Assembly (NCBI GenBank): GCA_902520885.1
Contig: CABYPW010000007.1
Span: 1-64,000 of the forward strand
DNA: 64,000 nt
Direction of reading: 5' to 3'
Source: an uncultured SAR116 cluster alpha proteobacterium
GTDB lineage: Bacteria > Pseudomonadota > Alphaproteobacteria > Puniceispirillales > Puniceispirillaceae
The notes under the pieces were generated by a model, which did not search any database, had not been told where the DNA came from, and saw only the letters and a list, made by a program, of their open reading frames with translations. The stretch's first letter is position 1, and each line of letters starts with the position of its first letter. Made by a program: the position numbers and the translations under genes. Of the stretch, positions 53,180-63,501 are shown in pieces.

Positions 53180-53851
53180 ATGCCTGAAATAATAATTAAT
53201 GGGCCTGAAGGCCGACTAGAATGCCGTTATATGCCAGGAAATCAACCTGATGCGCCAACCGCGATTATTTTACACCCCGAGCCCAATAAGCGAGGAACGA
53301 TGAATAATCGTGTTACCTTTGCTTTATATAAATTGTTTCAAGCGCGTGGATTTTCTGTCTTACGTTTTAACTTTAGAGGAGTTGGAAAAAGTCAGGGTTC
53401 GTATGATAACGGGGAGGGTGAACTTGCTGACGCTGCAACTGCAATGGACTGGTTACAAAACCAACATCCCGCTTCAACAGAGTGTTGGATAGCTGGTTTT
53501 TCATTTGGGTCTTGGATAGGAATGCAACTTATGATGCGTCGCCCTGAAATAACTGGTTTTATATCTATATCACCTCCCGCGAGCACACATGATTTTACTT
53601 TCCTTGCTCCTTGCCCTGTTTCTGGCCTGATTGTTCAAGGTGGAGAAAATTCACAGGTATCAAGCGACCGAATTCTCCAACTTGTTGATAAAATATCCAA
53701 ACAGAAAGGAGTAACAATCGATGTTGGTATCATTGAAGAGGCAAATCAATTCTTCAGCGCGCACCTAAATGAAGCAATCGAAGCAGTTTCAAAATATATT
53801 GATGGACGAACGACAAAGATGAACGATTCAACTGAAAAATTGATTGGTTAG
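53180..53851 (+). CDS. Alpha/beta hydrolase (dienelactone-hydrolase-like)
   Basis: 223 residues. [20 protein letters not shown] at the N-terminus, [19 protein letters not shown] and the elbow [15 protein letters not shown] (Ser nucleophile) fit a small cytoplasmic alpha/beta hydrolase. [13 protein letters not shown] and [11 protein letters not shown] supply the acid and His regions. The physiological substrate is unknown. It overlaps the tyrS region by a few bases if tyrS starts upstream, so the two are close neighbours on the plus strand. Confidence 0.85.
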   Translation: MPEIIINGPEGRLECRYMPGNQPDAPTAIILHPEPNKRGTMNNRVTFALYKLFQARGFSVLRFNFRGVGKSQGSYDNGEGELADAATAMDWLQNQHPASTECWIAGFSFGSWIGMQLMMRRPEITGFISISPPASTHDFTFLAPCPVSGLIVQGGENSQVSSDRILQLVDKISKQKGVTIDVGIIEEANQFFSAHLNEAIEAVSKYIDGRTTKMNDSTEKLIG

Positions 53852-53861
53852 GGATATACTC

Positions 53862-55122
53862 GTGGGCCAGAACTCCTATCTTTCTGAGTTTATTAATCTA
53901 ATAACAAATAGAGGTTATATCCATCAGGCAACTAATCTTGAAGGATTAGATAAAAGATGTGAATCAAGACCAATAACAGCATATATTGGTTTTGATTGCA
54001 CTGCAGATAGTTTGCACGTAGGTTCTCTTGTTCAAATTATGATGCTCCGGCAATTGCAGAATACCGGACATAAACCTATTGTACTGATGGGCGGTGGTAC
54101 AACAAAAATTGGAGACCCCTCCGGTAAAGATGAGGCAAGACCTTTATTATCAGACCAAGATATTGCAAATAACAAGGCAGGCATATTAAAAATATTCGAA
54201 AAAATACCTAAGATTCGGTGACAATCCATCTGATGCAATTATGATTGATAATGTAGATTGGCTTGAACCATTATCCTACATACGATTTTTACGCGACTAT
54301 GGAAGTCATTTTTCTATAAATCGCATGCTAAGCATGGATTCTGTTAAATCACGGTTAGACAGAGAACAAAACTTATCTTTTCTAGAATTTAATTACGCAA
54401 TTTTACAGGCATATGATTTTATGGAATTACGAAGGCGCTATGGATGCGAATTGCAGATGGGGGGGTCTGACCAATGGGGAAATATTGTTACTGGGATAGA
54501 TTTAACTCGCAGGGTAGATAACCAGGAGATATTTGGAATAACGTCTCCGCTCATTACGACAGCCTCCGGTGCAAAAATGGGTAAATCCGCCAATGGTGCA
54601 ATCTGGCTAAATAAAGAAAGATTGTCTACCTTTGATTTCTGGCAATTTTGGAGAAACACAGAAGATGCTGATGTAGAGAAATTTCTAAAACTTTTTACAG
54701 AACTTCCATTGGAGGAAATTAAACGCCTTTCCAACCTTAGAGGTTCCGATGTAAATGATGCAAAAATCATATTAGCAAATGAGGTGACAAAATTATGCCA
54801 CGGTGCAGAAAATGCTGCTGCTGCTGCAAAAACAGCCTCTGACACATTTAATAGTAAAATAATGTCAGAAGGTTTACCCCAATTAAATGTATCAGCTGAA
54901 CAATTAGATACATTTTCGGTGTTTGATGCATTTGTCCAACTTGGGCTAGCCGATAGTAAAGGTGCTGTAAGACGTCTAATTAAAGGTGGCGGTGCAAAAC
55001 TTAACAATCAGCCAATTGTTGACGAGGAAATCATATTAAATGTTGATGATTTTGGTGAATTTAAAAAAATACAATTATCGGCAGGCAAAAAAAGACATGC
55101 AATATTAAATTTGATAAAATGA
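53862..55122 (+). CDS. tyrS: Tyrosyl-tRNA synthetase TyrS, reading frame broken by one extra base
   Basis: Removing one A from the run at 54199-54204 gives one 419-residue protein, the normal length. The first segment carries [13 protein letters not shown] (HIGH-like HVGS), YIGFDCTA and [13 protein letters not shown]; the second has [24 protein letters not shown] (KMSKS-like KMGKS) and a C-terminal S4 domain. GTG at 53862 with AGGG 8 nt upstream is the likely start; the frame also opens at TTG 53844. It loads tyrosine on tRNA and is normally essential, so the break is more likely an error in the sequence than a true loss. No second tyrS is visible in the window. Confidence 0.9.
54198..54205 (+). 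other. tyrS: Frameshift site in tyrS (A6 run)
   Basis: The sequence reads G followed by six A and then TACC. In the intact frame it should be GAA AAA TAC, which needs five A. In the present form the first frame ends in a TGA at 54219-54221, and the downstream frame (from ATG 54241) is +1. Confidence 0.9.
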
Positions 55123-55138
55123 CGGTTCTATTTTCTCA

Positions 55139-58100
55139 TCATTTTTGAGAATCTATCCGAATGCCTGACTCTCGTGTAAGCCAGCCCGGGGAAAGTATAT
55201 TTCTTATAACGCCCGGCGCTAATACTGAAGCAGGATTAATAGTGATTACAGGATCAGCTAACTTGCCTGACATTTCAAATTGAGTGGCCAGTAAACCTTT
55301 TTTGTCTTGGCCCGTAATAATATTACTTACGAGCGGGATCACACCTATAATGTCAGAAATTAAGCTTAGAGGTGCTAACAATCCCCTAACCTGTAATTCG
55401 TCAGTTTCCCTGTCATATTCTCCTGCTAATTCAAATTTTACAGCTTCTCCACTTGCCCTCACATTTTTCAATATCCGCCGGTTCCCAGTAGTTTCTATAT
55501 TTGCTAGTCCAACATCAAACTTTGTTCCATCTCCCTCTATCAAAGAATACAAGCCTGTGAGTGAGAGAACCGATAATACTCTTATAGACTTAGGTGCTTC
55601 AACAACACTGAAGTCAGTAACTTTAATTTCTGTTTCAAAATTATCAAAATTATTATTTCGATAAACGTTTCTTAATATAAGTTCACCACCACGTATTGTA
55701 TCTAAAATATCAAGGCCGATTAAGGTTCTTCCTGCATTCTGGCTTCTGATCAATAACTGTGAGGTTGCATCAGAAAGGCTTTCGTAAGATAAATTTGCTT
55801 CCACACCGCCTATAAGACCAGTGCCAAAGAGCGTTTCAAAATATTCGTTAAATGAAGCCTCTATTGTCGCTTCTTCAATCAAGGGTGATTGTTCAAGCAA
55901 TAGAGTACCGTTAAGAATAGCCGTTCCTGAGCCGAGCTTATTAATGTTTCCTATTAATTTACCTTGTAGAGTTATATCCTTGGCAAGTTGTAATCTAGCT
56001 GATGTAAAATCAAATGAGATTTCTCTATTCTCGGTAACACCTTTTGTCCGACGCAAAAATGTCGTATCAATTAAACCACCCTCTGCTGTAACTTCTATGG
56101 TTTTATCGTCATTTGTATTAATTACCAATTTATCTATATCATATCCTGGAGACTTAAAATCTGTGACCATTGCATTGGAGATAGATAGATCAGACGCAAC
56201 TTCAAAAACGCCCCTACCTTGCAAGGTCCCAATAATGGCTTCTTTAATTTCAATTTTCTGGACTGAGCTAGATTTGAAATTAAATGAAGCGTCCACCTCT
56301 CCATTCTCACCAGGAATTTTAGCCCAGTTAAACATTGGCAAATCGATAGCTGCATCCGTTAAATCTACTTTAGCGCTCCCTGCTCCTATTTTATTTATCG
56401 AATCATAATCAAGACGCAACCTCATAGCCGTATTTCCAGAAATATCGATTTTTGTAAACTCTCCAATCTGCTCTGACAAATATTTGGAAGGGGTAGTTTT
56501 AATTACTACGTTCATTTTTTTATCTGCTGTTTGTTTCCCGTTAAAGGAAGACTCAACACCCGAAATTTTTCCTATTCCGTCAAAAAGAAGTTTTCCATCT
56601 TCTTCAAGTGTAAGCTCAATATTTCCATCAGAGAGCGTTTCATCTAAGGGTAAATTTCCAAAAGAGGCAGACGATAAACTCGCTACAGCGGAAATAGTAT
56701 TTAAATTTAACTTACCTTGTTGAAGCCCTGATCTCGTGGTTATTTTCGTAACAATCGTTCCGCTCGGATTAGTAAGTTTTTTAAGGTAAATTGGTAACCT
56801 ATTTACCGTTGGATCATCTAAAAGCTCTCCAAAAGCAGAAATTGTACCCTCAATTGTAGCTTCAATTTCGACATCACGCTTGATTGAAGCCCTTCCATAT
56901 CCAAAAACAGGGGAGAGTTCAATTTGTCCATTTTTCATTTTGAGTTCAGGCATGCTTGCACTCAAAATCTCTATGGATAGTCGATTCTCAATTATACGCG
57001 CTTCAAGGTCGACAGACCTAACTATTGGGCTCTTATCCTTCCATGTAAAATTCATATTATGCCAACCCCAATTTCCAGATAATCCAGCAAAAAAAGGTTT
57101 TCCGAGTGTTTGAGAGTATACTAAACTTGATTCAATTTTAGGAAACCCAACAAATGCTCTTAACTTCACATTTCTAAATTCTCCTCCAGATCCCCTCTTA
57201 AGCAGCCATTTGCGTGCACTCATTGCAATTTGTTCTGGCCAGAGTTGTAAAAGTAGATCCGCGTTGAATTTTTCTGTTTCCAAGGCAAGTATAACAGGAA
57301 CAGAGTCTTTCGTTTTACTTGCGTATTGTTTAAATTGCTTATTTGATGTTTTACCAAACTGCGAAATTGAATCATCAGTTGAAGGCATTTTAGCAGCAAA
57401 AAGTAACTCACCAATTTGGGGTTGCAAAAATTTAATTGAAGCGTTTTGAATAGTTTCTCCATCAAAGGAAAAATCTAATTTTCCAGAGATATTTTCAATA
57501 ACTTTACCTGAGTCTTTTAACTCTATAAGTCCATCAGAGATTGTTGAACTTAAAAATAACTTATTTTTTTGTTCATCTTTATTTAAATTTGCTGAAAAAA
57601 CATTTTTTGTTTCAGCCTTCAATAGTTTATATTGACCATTTGTAGCTGCAATACCTAAATCAGAAACTTGTCCATCTACGTGGAGTTCCTGCCAATCTAT
57701 TTTATCGGCGCTAGCTTTTTTTATTCCCATTATCTTAAAAGAGGCAAAATCGAAAACACCGCCTGATGTGTGACCAGAAAAAATATTATTTATTGGCAAA
57801 AGTGGCTTAGTTGAAAGAAAAGGCAATACATTTTTCAGAGGTGTATCCCTTGTTTCTGCATTTGCAGTAATTAACGTATCTGTGCCGCCAATATTTTCTA
57901 ATTGAATTGCTGCCTTTAATTTAAATTCAGGTGCAAAATCCAAAACAAGATTTGTAAATTCAGCTCTTTTTTTAGATGCATCATAGTCAAACCATCCAGA
58001 AAATTGGTTCACATTGAGATGCTCTTCAAACCTTGAATTAAGTATAATTTTTTCAGAATCAAAATGTCCATCTATAGAAATTAACTTAGACGCCTTAAAT

Positions 58101-58912
58101 TCTGTATTTATTTCGCCAGAAAAAATACACTCTGTCAGTATTTCTTGAAAATATTTTGGTAAATAATCTCGAAATGGCCTCGTATTTATAGACTGCAGAT
58201 TAGCAGTTGCCTTCCAACTCAGGTCAGAAATATCTGCCTGTAGACTTGCATCCAATCTTCCATTAGCAAAAGTTTTAAGTGATAGTAAAGCCTCTAAATT
58301 ATTCTGTCCTGACTGAGATATGTTTAGATTTAGATCTTTGATAAGAATTTTATTAAGCTTTGGATTCTTTAGTTCAAACACACTCAACTCATCCAAAATA
58401 ATGTCTATTTTTTGAGGAAGGCCTAATATGGGTTTGATTCTTGGTGTTTGTGCGAATATCTCAGATAATAATTCACTATTATCTACTATGTCTAAATATG
58501 TATTTTTTGAATTTTTTGATATACTATTTAACGTTACTTTTGCTCCCTTTAAACTCATACTTCGTGGTAATCCTGATGAGAAAACACTCTTTAGAGCAAA
58601 CTTAAATCTGCTTTCAGTTATGTTAATTTGCGCCTTAGGTCCAATTAATTTCAAATTATGGATTTTAATTTCGAGAGGTGTATTGGAAAGAAAAGGAGTT
58701 AATTCAATTTTTTCAACTTCAACTGAATATTGTGGAAGATATTCAGATATTTGAGTTTTAATTATTGTCTCAAGGAAGTTATCTTTATTCTGAAAAACAG
58801 TGTCATTAACTGATGTAATAATAGGACCCAAAACAATAAAAGACACCAACAGACTGGCTAAATCAAATAAAACATTCTTATTAAAAACTTTGGCTTTTTT
58901 CATAAACAGCAT
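55139..58912 (-). CDS. AsmA/YhdP-like large membrane-anchored protein
   Basis: 1257 residues. A TM segment at ~18-36 (SLLVSFIVLGPIITSV) anchors a very long beta-rich periplasmic region, with a C-terminal AsmA-2-like region containing GLYSLIEGDGTKFDVG, KFELAGEYDRETDELQVRG, LLATQFEMSGKLADPVITI and ILSPGWLTRESG. This is the layout of the YhdP/AsmA-like group, thought to bridge lipids between inner and outer membrane. It is convergent with tyrS with a 16-bp gap. An ATG at codon 4 is an alternative start. Confidence 0.87.
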   Translation of the reverse strand: MLFMKKAKVFNKNVLFDLASLLVSFIVLGPIITSVNDTVFQNKDNFLETIIKTQISEYLPQYSVEVEKIELTPFLSNTPLEIKIHNLKLIGPKAQINITESRFKFALKSVFSSGLPRSMSLKGAKVTLNSISKNSKNTYLDIVDNSELLSEIFAQTPRIKPILGLPQKIDIILDELSVFELKNPKLNKILIKDLNLNISQSGQNNLEALLSLKTFANGRLDASLQADISDLSWKATANLQSINTRPFRDYLPKYFQEILTECIFSGEINTEFKASKLISIDGHFDSEKIILNSRFEEHLNVNQFSGWFDYDASKKRAEFTNLVLDFAPEFKLKAAIQLENIGGTDTLITANAETRDTPLKNVLPFLSTKPLLPINNIFSGHTSGGVFDFASFKIMGIKKASADKIDWQELHVDGQVSDLGIAATNGQYKLLKAETKNVFSANLNKDEQKNKLFLSSTISDGLIELKDSGKVIENISGKLDFSFDGETIQNASIKFLQPQIGELLFAAKMPSTDDSISQFGKTSNKQFKQYASKTKDSVPVILALETEKFNADLLLQLWPEQIAMSARKWLLKRGSGGEFRNVKLRAFVGFPKIESSLVYSQTLGKPFFAGLSGNWGWHNMNFTWKDKSPIVRSVDLEARIIENRLSIEILSASMPELKMKNGQIELSPVFGYGRASIKRDVEIEATIEGTISAFGELLDDPTVNRLPIYLKKLTNPSGTIVTKITTRSGLQQGKLNLNTISAVASLSSASFGNLPLDETLSDGNIELTLEEDGKLLFDGIGKISGVESSFNGKQTADKKMNVVIKTTPSKYLSEQIGEFTKIDISGNTAMRLRLDYDSINKIGAGSAKVDLTDAAIDLPMFNWAKIPGENGEVDASFNFKSSSVQKIEIKEAIIGTLQGRGVFEVASDLSISNAMVTDFKSPGYDIDKLVINTNDDKTIEVTAEGGLIDTTFLRRTKGVTENREISFDFTSARLQLAKDITLQGKLIGNINKLGSGTAILNGTLLLEQSPLIEEATIEASFNEYFETLFGTGLIGGVEANLSYESLSDATSQLLIRSQNAGRTLIGLDILDTIRGGELILRNVYRNNNFDNFETEIKVTDFSVVEAPKSIRVLSVLSLTGLYSLIEGDGTKFDVGLANIETTGNRRILKNVRASGEAVKFELAGEYDRETDELQVRGLLAPLSLISDIIGVIPLVSNIITGQDKKGLLATQFEMSGKLADPVITINPASVLAPGVIRNILSPGWLTRESGIRIDSQK

Positions 58913-59010
58913 TGGGTGCCTATTAGCTCACGAATATAATATAAAATATTAATATTGATATAATACAAAGTGATTATTTCTGCCATAGCTTGAATTAATC
59001 TGCTAGATAT

Positions 59011-59039
59011 TTGATTGAGTCTGCGATAATCACTATATT
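59011..59039 (+). promoter_or_regulatory. Sigma70-like promoter for the peroxiredoxin gene
   Basis: TTGATT (59011-59016), a 17-bp spacer and TATATT (59034-59039), about 30 nt upstream of the ATG at 59075. A GGAG site precedes that ATG. Confidence 0.5.
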
Positions 59040-59074
59040 AGTAAAACAACATTACTGTCACGGAGCAAGTACCG

Positions 59075-59536
59075 ATGCTGGAAACTGGATCTAAAGTACA
59101 AGAATTTACCATAGCAACTGATCGTGGACATTTTACACTATCTGATTATCGGGGTAAAAATGTGGTTATATTCTTTTTCCCGAGAGCAGACACATCTGGT
59201 TGCACAAAAGAGGCTGTCTCTTTCACAAACTTGTTAGCCGAGTTTGATGCTGCGAACACAGTTGTAATCGGAATATCTAAGGATACACCAGCGAAACAAG
59301 CAAAATTTCGTGCTAAACACTCCCTAGAGTGTATATTAGGCGCAGATAATGAAACAAATGTTTGTGAGCAATTCGGTGTTTGGGTTGAAAAATCAATGTA
59401 TGGAAAATCGTACATGGGTATTGAGCGCTCAACTTTTCTAATTGACCCTGATGGTAAAATTACAAAAGTTTGGCGAAAAGTTAAAATACCAGGTCATGCC
59501 GAAGATGTTTTAACGCAAGTGCAAGCGGGCGGATAA
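59075..59536 (+). CDS. bcp: Thiol peroxidase of the Bcp/PrxQ family
   Basis: 153 residues. The peroxidatic Cys43 is in FFPRADTSGCTKEAVSF, and FLIDPDGKITKVWRKV closes the fold. The resolving Cys that usually follows five residues later is replaced (Val48), so either another Cys (in ECILGAD or NVCEQF) takes that part or it acts as a 1-Cys enzyme. It reduces H2O2 and alkyl hydroperoxides in the cytoplasm. It is a single-gene unit. Confidence 0.93.
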   Translation: MLETGSKVQEFTIATDRGHFTLSDYRGKNVVIFFFPRADTSGCTKEAVSFTNLLAEFDAANTVVIGISKDTPAKQAKFRAKHSLECILGADNETNVCEQFGVWVEKSMYGKSYMGIERSTFLIDPDGKITKVWRKVKIPGHAEDVLTQVQAGG

Positions 59537-59824
59537 AACAAGAAAGTGATATATGCAACAATCTTTTTTTCATATACTCAAAATATGCCAAAAAGACTTA
59601 TCCAGTTCTAACTATCAGAGCAGATTACGAAAAACTAAGGTTTGGAAATATAAGTTTGATTATTAATTTGGTTGAAAGCTTAAAGAACCAATCTTTTCAA
59701 AATAAAAAGCCATGTAGGCTAATTTCGTTATTCTGTCTAACAACCTCTTTAAAATGAAGCTTTGGACGACAGATAATTTTTTCCAGATTTTTCCAAGCAA
59801 TTGTAATATCAAGAGTTGTAGACA
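59537..59824. other. Intergenic stretch between bcp and prfB (288 bp)
   Basis: The region lies between two converging genes. It contains a short imperfect hairpin (TTGGTT ... AACCAA followed by TCTTTT, near 59670-59700), which may act as a weak terminator for bcp. I see no ORF or RNA gene. Confidence 0.4.
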
Positions 59825-60931
59825 TTATCTTGTCATTCCAACCTTTGCAGCAAGGCCAGCCTCAATGAATTCGTCAATATCTCCATCTAAAACTGCTTGT
59901 GTGTTTCCAGTCTCAACTTGTGTTCTAAGATCTTTTACCATTTGATAGGGATGCAAAACATATGACCTAATCTGACTCCCCCAACCATTATCTGCTTTTT
60001 CAGAATTTCCTTCGGTTGCTTCATTTTCTCTTTTCTGAAGTTCAGCTTCATATAACCTAGCTCTCAACATTTTCATCGCGGTAGCTTTATTACGATGTTG
60101 AGACCTATCTGATTGGCATTGAACGATTATGTTCGTTGGAATATGTGTAATTCGGATCGCTGAGTCTGTAGTGTTTACATGTTGCCCACCTGCTCCAGAC
60201 GCCCTAAAGGTGTCTATTCTCAAATCCTTTTCTTCTATGTCTATTTCAATATTATCATCAATTTCTGGATACACCCAAATGCTAGAGAAGCTTGTATGTC
60301 TTCGTGCAGAACTATCAAATGGAGATATCCTTACCAGTCTATGAACTCCAGATTCTGTTTTCATCCAACCATAGCTGCAATCCCCAATAATTCTTATTGT
60401 TGCTGATTTTATCCCAGCTTCCTCTCCATCTGTTTCATCTATAACCTCTACTTTAAACCCTCTCTGCTCGGCCCACCTATTATACATTCGAAAAAGCATT
60501 GCAGCCCAGTCTTGTGCTTCAGTACCACCTGCACCGGAGTGAATTTCAACAAAACAATTATTTTTATCCGCTTCGCCTGACAAAAGAGTTTCAATTTGCT
60601 TTTTCCCTGCAACTACAGAAAGATTTTTAATCGCCTTTTCTATTTCACTAATTAATTCTTGATCCTGCTCATCATTTGCGAGTTGAAGCATTTCCAGTTG
60701 GTCATTTAAACCATTTTCTAAATCGTTTATACTCTGAATTTTATTTTCAAGTGTGGTTTTTTCCCGCATTAAATTTTGAGCATTTTTTTGGTCATTCCAA
60801 AAATCTACTGCTGAACTAGTTTCTTCAATCTTCAAGATTCTAGTTTGCGCTTCTTCTAAATTTAAGTGTCTTTTTAGAAGTTCAATGGATTGTTTTATGT
60901 TATCTACAGCGTGCTGTGTTTCTGTTTGCAT
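59825..60931 (-). CDS. prfB: Peptide chain release factor 2 (PrfB)
   Basis: 368 residues. The SPF codon-recognition tripeptide (RISPFDSSARRHTSF) marks RF2 (UGA/UAA), and RASGAGGQHVNTTDSAI holds the GGQ that triggers hydrolysis. The N-terminal coiled-coil region is complete and the frame is continuous: the programmed frameshift (CTTTGA) near codon 25 found in E. coli is absent. It follows the PBP1A gene on the minus strand, a common alphaproteobacterial order. Confidence 0.96.
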   Translation of the reverse strand: MQTETQHAVDNIKQSIELLKRHLNLEEAQTRILKIEETSSAVDFWNDQKNAQNLMREKTTLENKIQSINDLENGLNDQLEMLQLANDEQDQELISEIEKAIKNLSVVAGKKQIETLLSGEADKNNCFVEIHSGAGGTEAQDWAAMLFRMYNRWAEQRGFKVEVIDETDGEEAGIKSATIRIIGDCSYGWMKTESGVHRLVRISPFDSSARRHTSFSSIWVYPEIDDNIEIDIEEKDLRIDTFRASGAGGQHVNTTDSAIRITHIPTNIIVQCQSDRSQHRNKATAMKMLRARLYEAELQKRENEATEGNSEKADNGWGSQIRSYVLHPYQMVKDLRTQVETGNTQAVLDGDIDEFIEAGLAAKVGMTR

Positions 60932-61015
60932 AATATATTCTTAACAAATCTTTCTGATTAAAAGTAATAGATAATTAAAAAAAATTAACGTGCAATAGTC
61001 TTAAGCTTGAAATTA

Positions 61016-63436
61016 CTAATACAAATCAGGCGTAACGATTGTTTTCTTGGTTACACTATCTTCTGGAAGGTCAATAAAATTTGATGTTGAGGGAGACTGT
61101 CCAGGTTTAAAAACCTCCATTACTACATTCGGGTCAGAAAGTTTAACTTGATAACCCTTCTCTGCGTGAACAGGGTATAAATTCACACCATCAGGCCGTC
61201 TAAAGGGAATTTGAGGTGCCCTTGATAACGCCTTTGTCATGAAGGATTTGAAAATTGGAACCGCAACAGAGGAACCCGTTTCCCGCTTTCCAAGAGGCCG
61301 TGGTGTATCAAATCCAACAAAAACACCTGCAACTAAATCTGGGGAAAAACCCACAAACCACGCATTCGTGTTATCATTAGTTGTACCAGTTTTTCCAGCA
61401 AGAACTAATCCAGTTTCTTGCAATTTTCTTCCAGTGCCTCTCTTGATTACTCCCTCAAGCATTGAAATAATTTGATAGGCAGATGCAGGATCCGTTAGTT
61501 GTTCTCTATCATCAGGCAATATAGGAACATTTTGTTTTTTCCAACCTGAACTCACAACACAATCCTTACATCTTCGATTGTCGTGTCGCATAATAGTTTT
61601 ACCATACCTATCTTGAACTCTGTCAATTAAGCTTGGACTCACTTTTAATCCACCATTAACCAATTGACCATAGGCTGCTGTAATCTTAACCAAAGTAGTT
61701 TCACCAGCTCCTAGAGCCATCGATAAATAGGGAGGTAGATCAGCATCTAAATTAAATTTTTTTGCATAATCTTGCACTACTGGCATACCAATAGCCATAG
61801 CTAGTCTAGCAGTCATCAAATTACGAGATTTTTCGATTCCAACCCTCATAATTGATGGCCCATAAAATCGTTTTGTATAATTAGATGGCTTCCATTTTGG
61901 TAGTCCTGGACCTTGGTCGACAGCTAATGGGGCATCAAGAATTTGGGTAGTTGGACTATAGCCTTCGTCTAGTGCAGCGAGATAAATAAAGGGCTTAAAC
62001 GCCGAGCCTGGCTGACGATATGCTTGACTAGCTCTGTTAAATTCTGAATCATTGAAATTATACCCACCTGACATTGCAAGTAATCTTCCTGTGTGAGGGT
62101 CCATCACCACAATGGCCCCCTCCACGAGTGGGCGCTGACCCAATGCCCAATACTCTGGATTCCATAGAAAATCCTTAGGTATCAAATCTGATGCATCTTC
62201 AGGTCGCTGAACAATAACGACATCTCCTGCTTTAAGCACCTCCTCCAATGATTTTACCTTTGGGGGACGTATGCCAGCTTCATTACGTGGAGGATACGCC
62301 CATTTTGCGAGCGCAAATGGAATAATGCCCTTTATACCCTCAACATAAATTTCTGCTTCAAATGGTTTAACTTTTAAAACTAAAGCGGCATGTCGCCCTT
62401 TCGGCATAGACATCGTAATCTTTGAAAGTTGGTCATCTATATTTTCTGACCGGTTGATCTGTGTAACTGCACCTCGCCAACCTTGTCGCCTATCTAGTGC
62501 TTCCAGACCACCTATCAAAGCATTTTGTGCAAAACCTTGTAAAATTGGGTCTAATGTTGTTCTAACTGACAAGCCTCCGCCATAAACCATGTCAGAGCCA
62601 AATAAAAATATAAGTTCACGCCTTACATCTTCCGTAAAATAAGGTGCTTCAGCAAGGTCAGAACCTGTTTGTTCCCTCACTCCCAAATCGTAAGATTGTG
62701 CGAAAACTTTCTCATCTTGCGTAATAAATCCATTTAAAAACATTTGCTGTAATACCCAATTTCTCCTAGCAATTGCATCTTTTGTTTTATTGACCGGGTG
62801 ATAGTTATTTGGTGCCTTAGGAAGAGCCGCTAAATATGCGATTTCGTGTAATTGAAGTTGATCAAGAGGCTTATCAAAATAATTTAATGCAGCTGCTGCA
62901 ACCCCATAACTGGATAGCCCCAAATAGATATCATTTAAATAAAGAGCTAATATATCATCTTTCTCTAAGGCACGTTCTATACGTATAGCAAGGATTGCTT
63001 CTTTTATTTTACGTTCGACTGACACCTCATTAGTGAGCAAAAAGTTTTTTGCGACCTGTTGAGTTATTGTAGAGGCACCAATTGGTCTCCTGCCAGAGCC
63101 AATGTTGGAAATATTTGTTATAATAGCGCGGCTTAATGCTTTTAAGTCCACACCAAAATGTTGATAGAATGACTTATCTTCCGCAGAGAGAAAAGCAGCT
63201 ATAAGATCAGGTGGCATTGCTTGTGTTGGCATAAATAAACGTTTTTCCGTTGCATATTCTGCTAATAATGCGCCATCTCCAGCATGTATACGTGTGACAA
63301 CAGGCGGCTCATAATCAGCGAGTTTTGCGTAATCAGGTAAATCCTGCCCAAAAGACCAAAATACCCATAAAATTCCTCCTATACCTGCAAGCGTGCAAAT
63401 TATGAAAAACGTAAATATTCCAAAAAATAATTTCAT
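61016..63436 (-). CDS. mrcA: Penicillin-binding protein 1A (bifunctional class A)
   Basis: 806 residues. A TM anchor (FFGIFTFFIICTLAGIGGIL) is followed by the GT51 glycosyltransferase with AAFLSAEDKSFYQHFGVD (catalytic Glu), RRPIGASTITQQVAKNF and RKIKEAILAIRIE. The transpeptidase has SxxK in GSAFKPFIYL, SxN in SRNLMTAR and KTGT in LAGKTGTTNDN. It builds and crosslinks peptidoglycan in the periplasm. A central insertion (~310-420, with EIYVEGIKG) matches the OB-like domain of alphaproteobacterial PBP1A. Confidence 0.97.
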   Translation of the reverse strand: MKLFFGIFTFFIICTLAGIGGILWVFWSFGQDLPDYAKLADYEPPVVTRIHAGDGALLAEYATEKRLFMPTQAMPPDLIAAFLSAEDKSFYQHFGVDLKALSRAIITNISNIGSGRRPIGASTITQQVAKNFLLTNEVSVERKIKEAILAIRIERALEKDDILALYLNDIYLGLSSYGVAAAALNYFDKPLDQLQLHEIAYLAALPKAPNNYHPVNKTKDAIARRNWVLQQMFLNGFITQDEKVFAQSYDLGVREQTGSDLAEAPYFTEDVRRELIFLFGSDMVYGGGLSVRTTLDPILQGFAQNALIGGLEALDRRQGWRGAVTQINRSENIDDQLSKITMSMPKGRHAALVLKVKPFEAEIYVEGIKGIIPFALAKWAYPPRNEAGIRPPKVKSLEEVLKAGDVVIVQRPEDASDLIPKDFLWNPEYWALGQRPLVEGAIVVMDPHTGRLLAMSGGYNFNDSEFNRASQAYRQPGSAFKPFIYLAALDEGYSPTTQILDAPLAVDQGPGLPKWKPSNYTKRFYGPSIMRVGIEKSRNLMTARLAMAIGMPVVQDYAKKFNLDADLPPYLSMALGAGETTLVKITAAYGQLVNGGLKVSPSLIDRVQDRYGKTIMRHDNRRCKDCVVSSGWKKQNVPILPDDREQLTDPASAYQIISMLEGVIKRGTGRKLQETGLVLAGKTGTTNDNTNAWFVGFSPDLVAGVFVGFDTPRPLGKRETGSSVAVPIFKSFMTKALSRAPQIPFRRPDGVNLYPVHAEKGYQVKLSDPNVVMEVFKPGQSPSTSNFIDLPEDSVTKKTIVTPDLY

Positions 63437-63501
63437 TTTAATTTTACTAATTTCTTTTTAGGGCAATTTTATGACAACTTATAAATTTACTATTCAAATT
63501 A

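Noticed and set aside
54190-54245. Programmed ribosomal frameshift in tyrS
   Set aside because: The shift needed is +1 at an A6 run without a slippery heptamer for -1, stop-codon context or downstream structure; no tyrS is known to me to use recoding.
60820-60931. Programmed +1 frameshift in prfB
   Set aside because: The N-terminal region reads through in one frame and no in-frame TGA is present.
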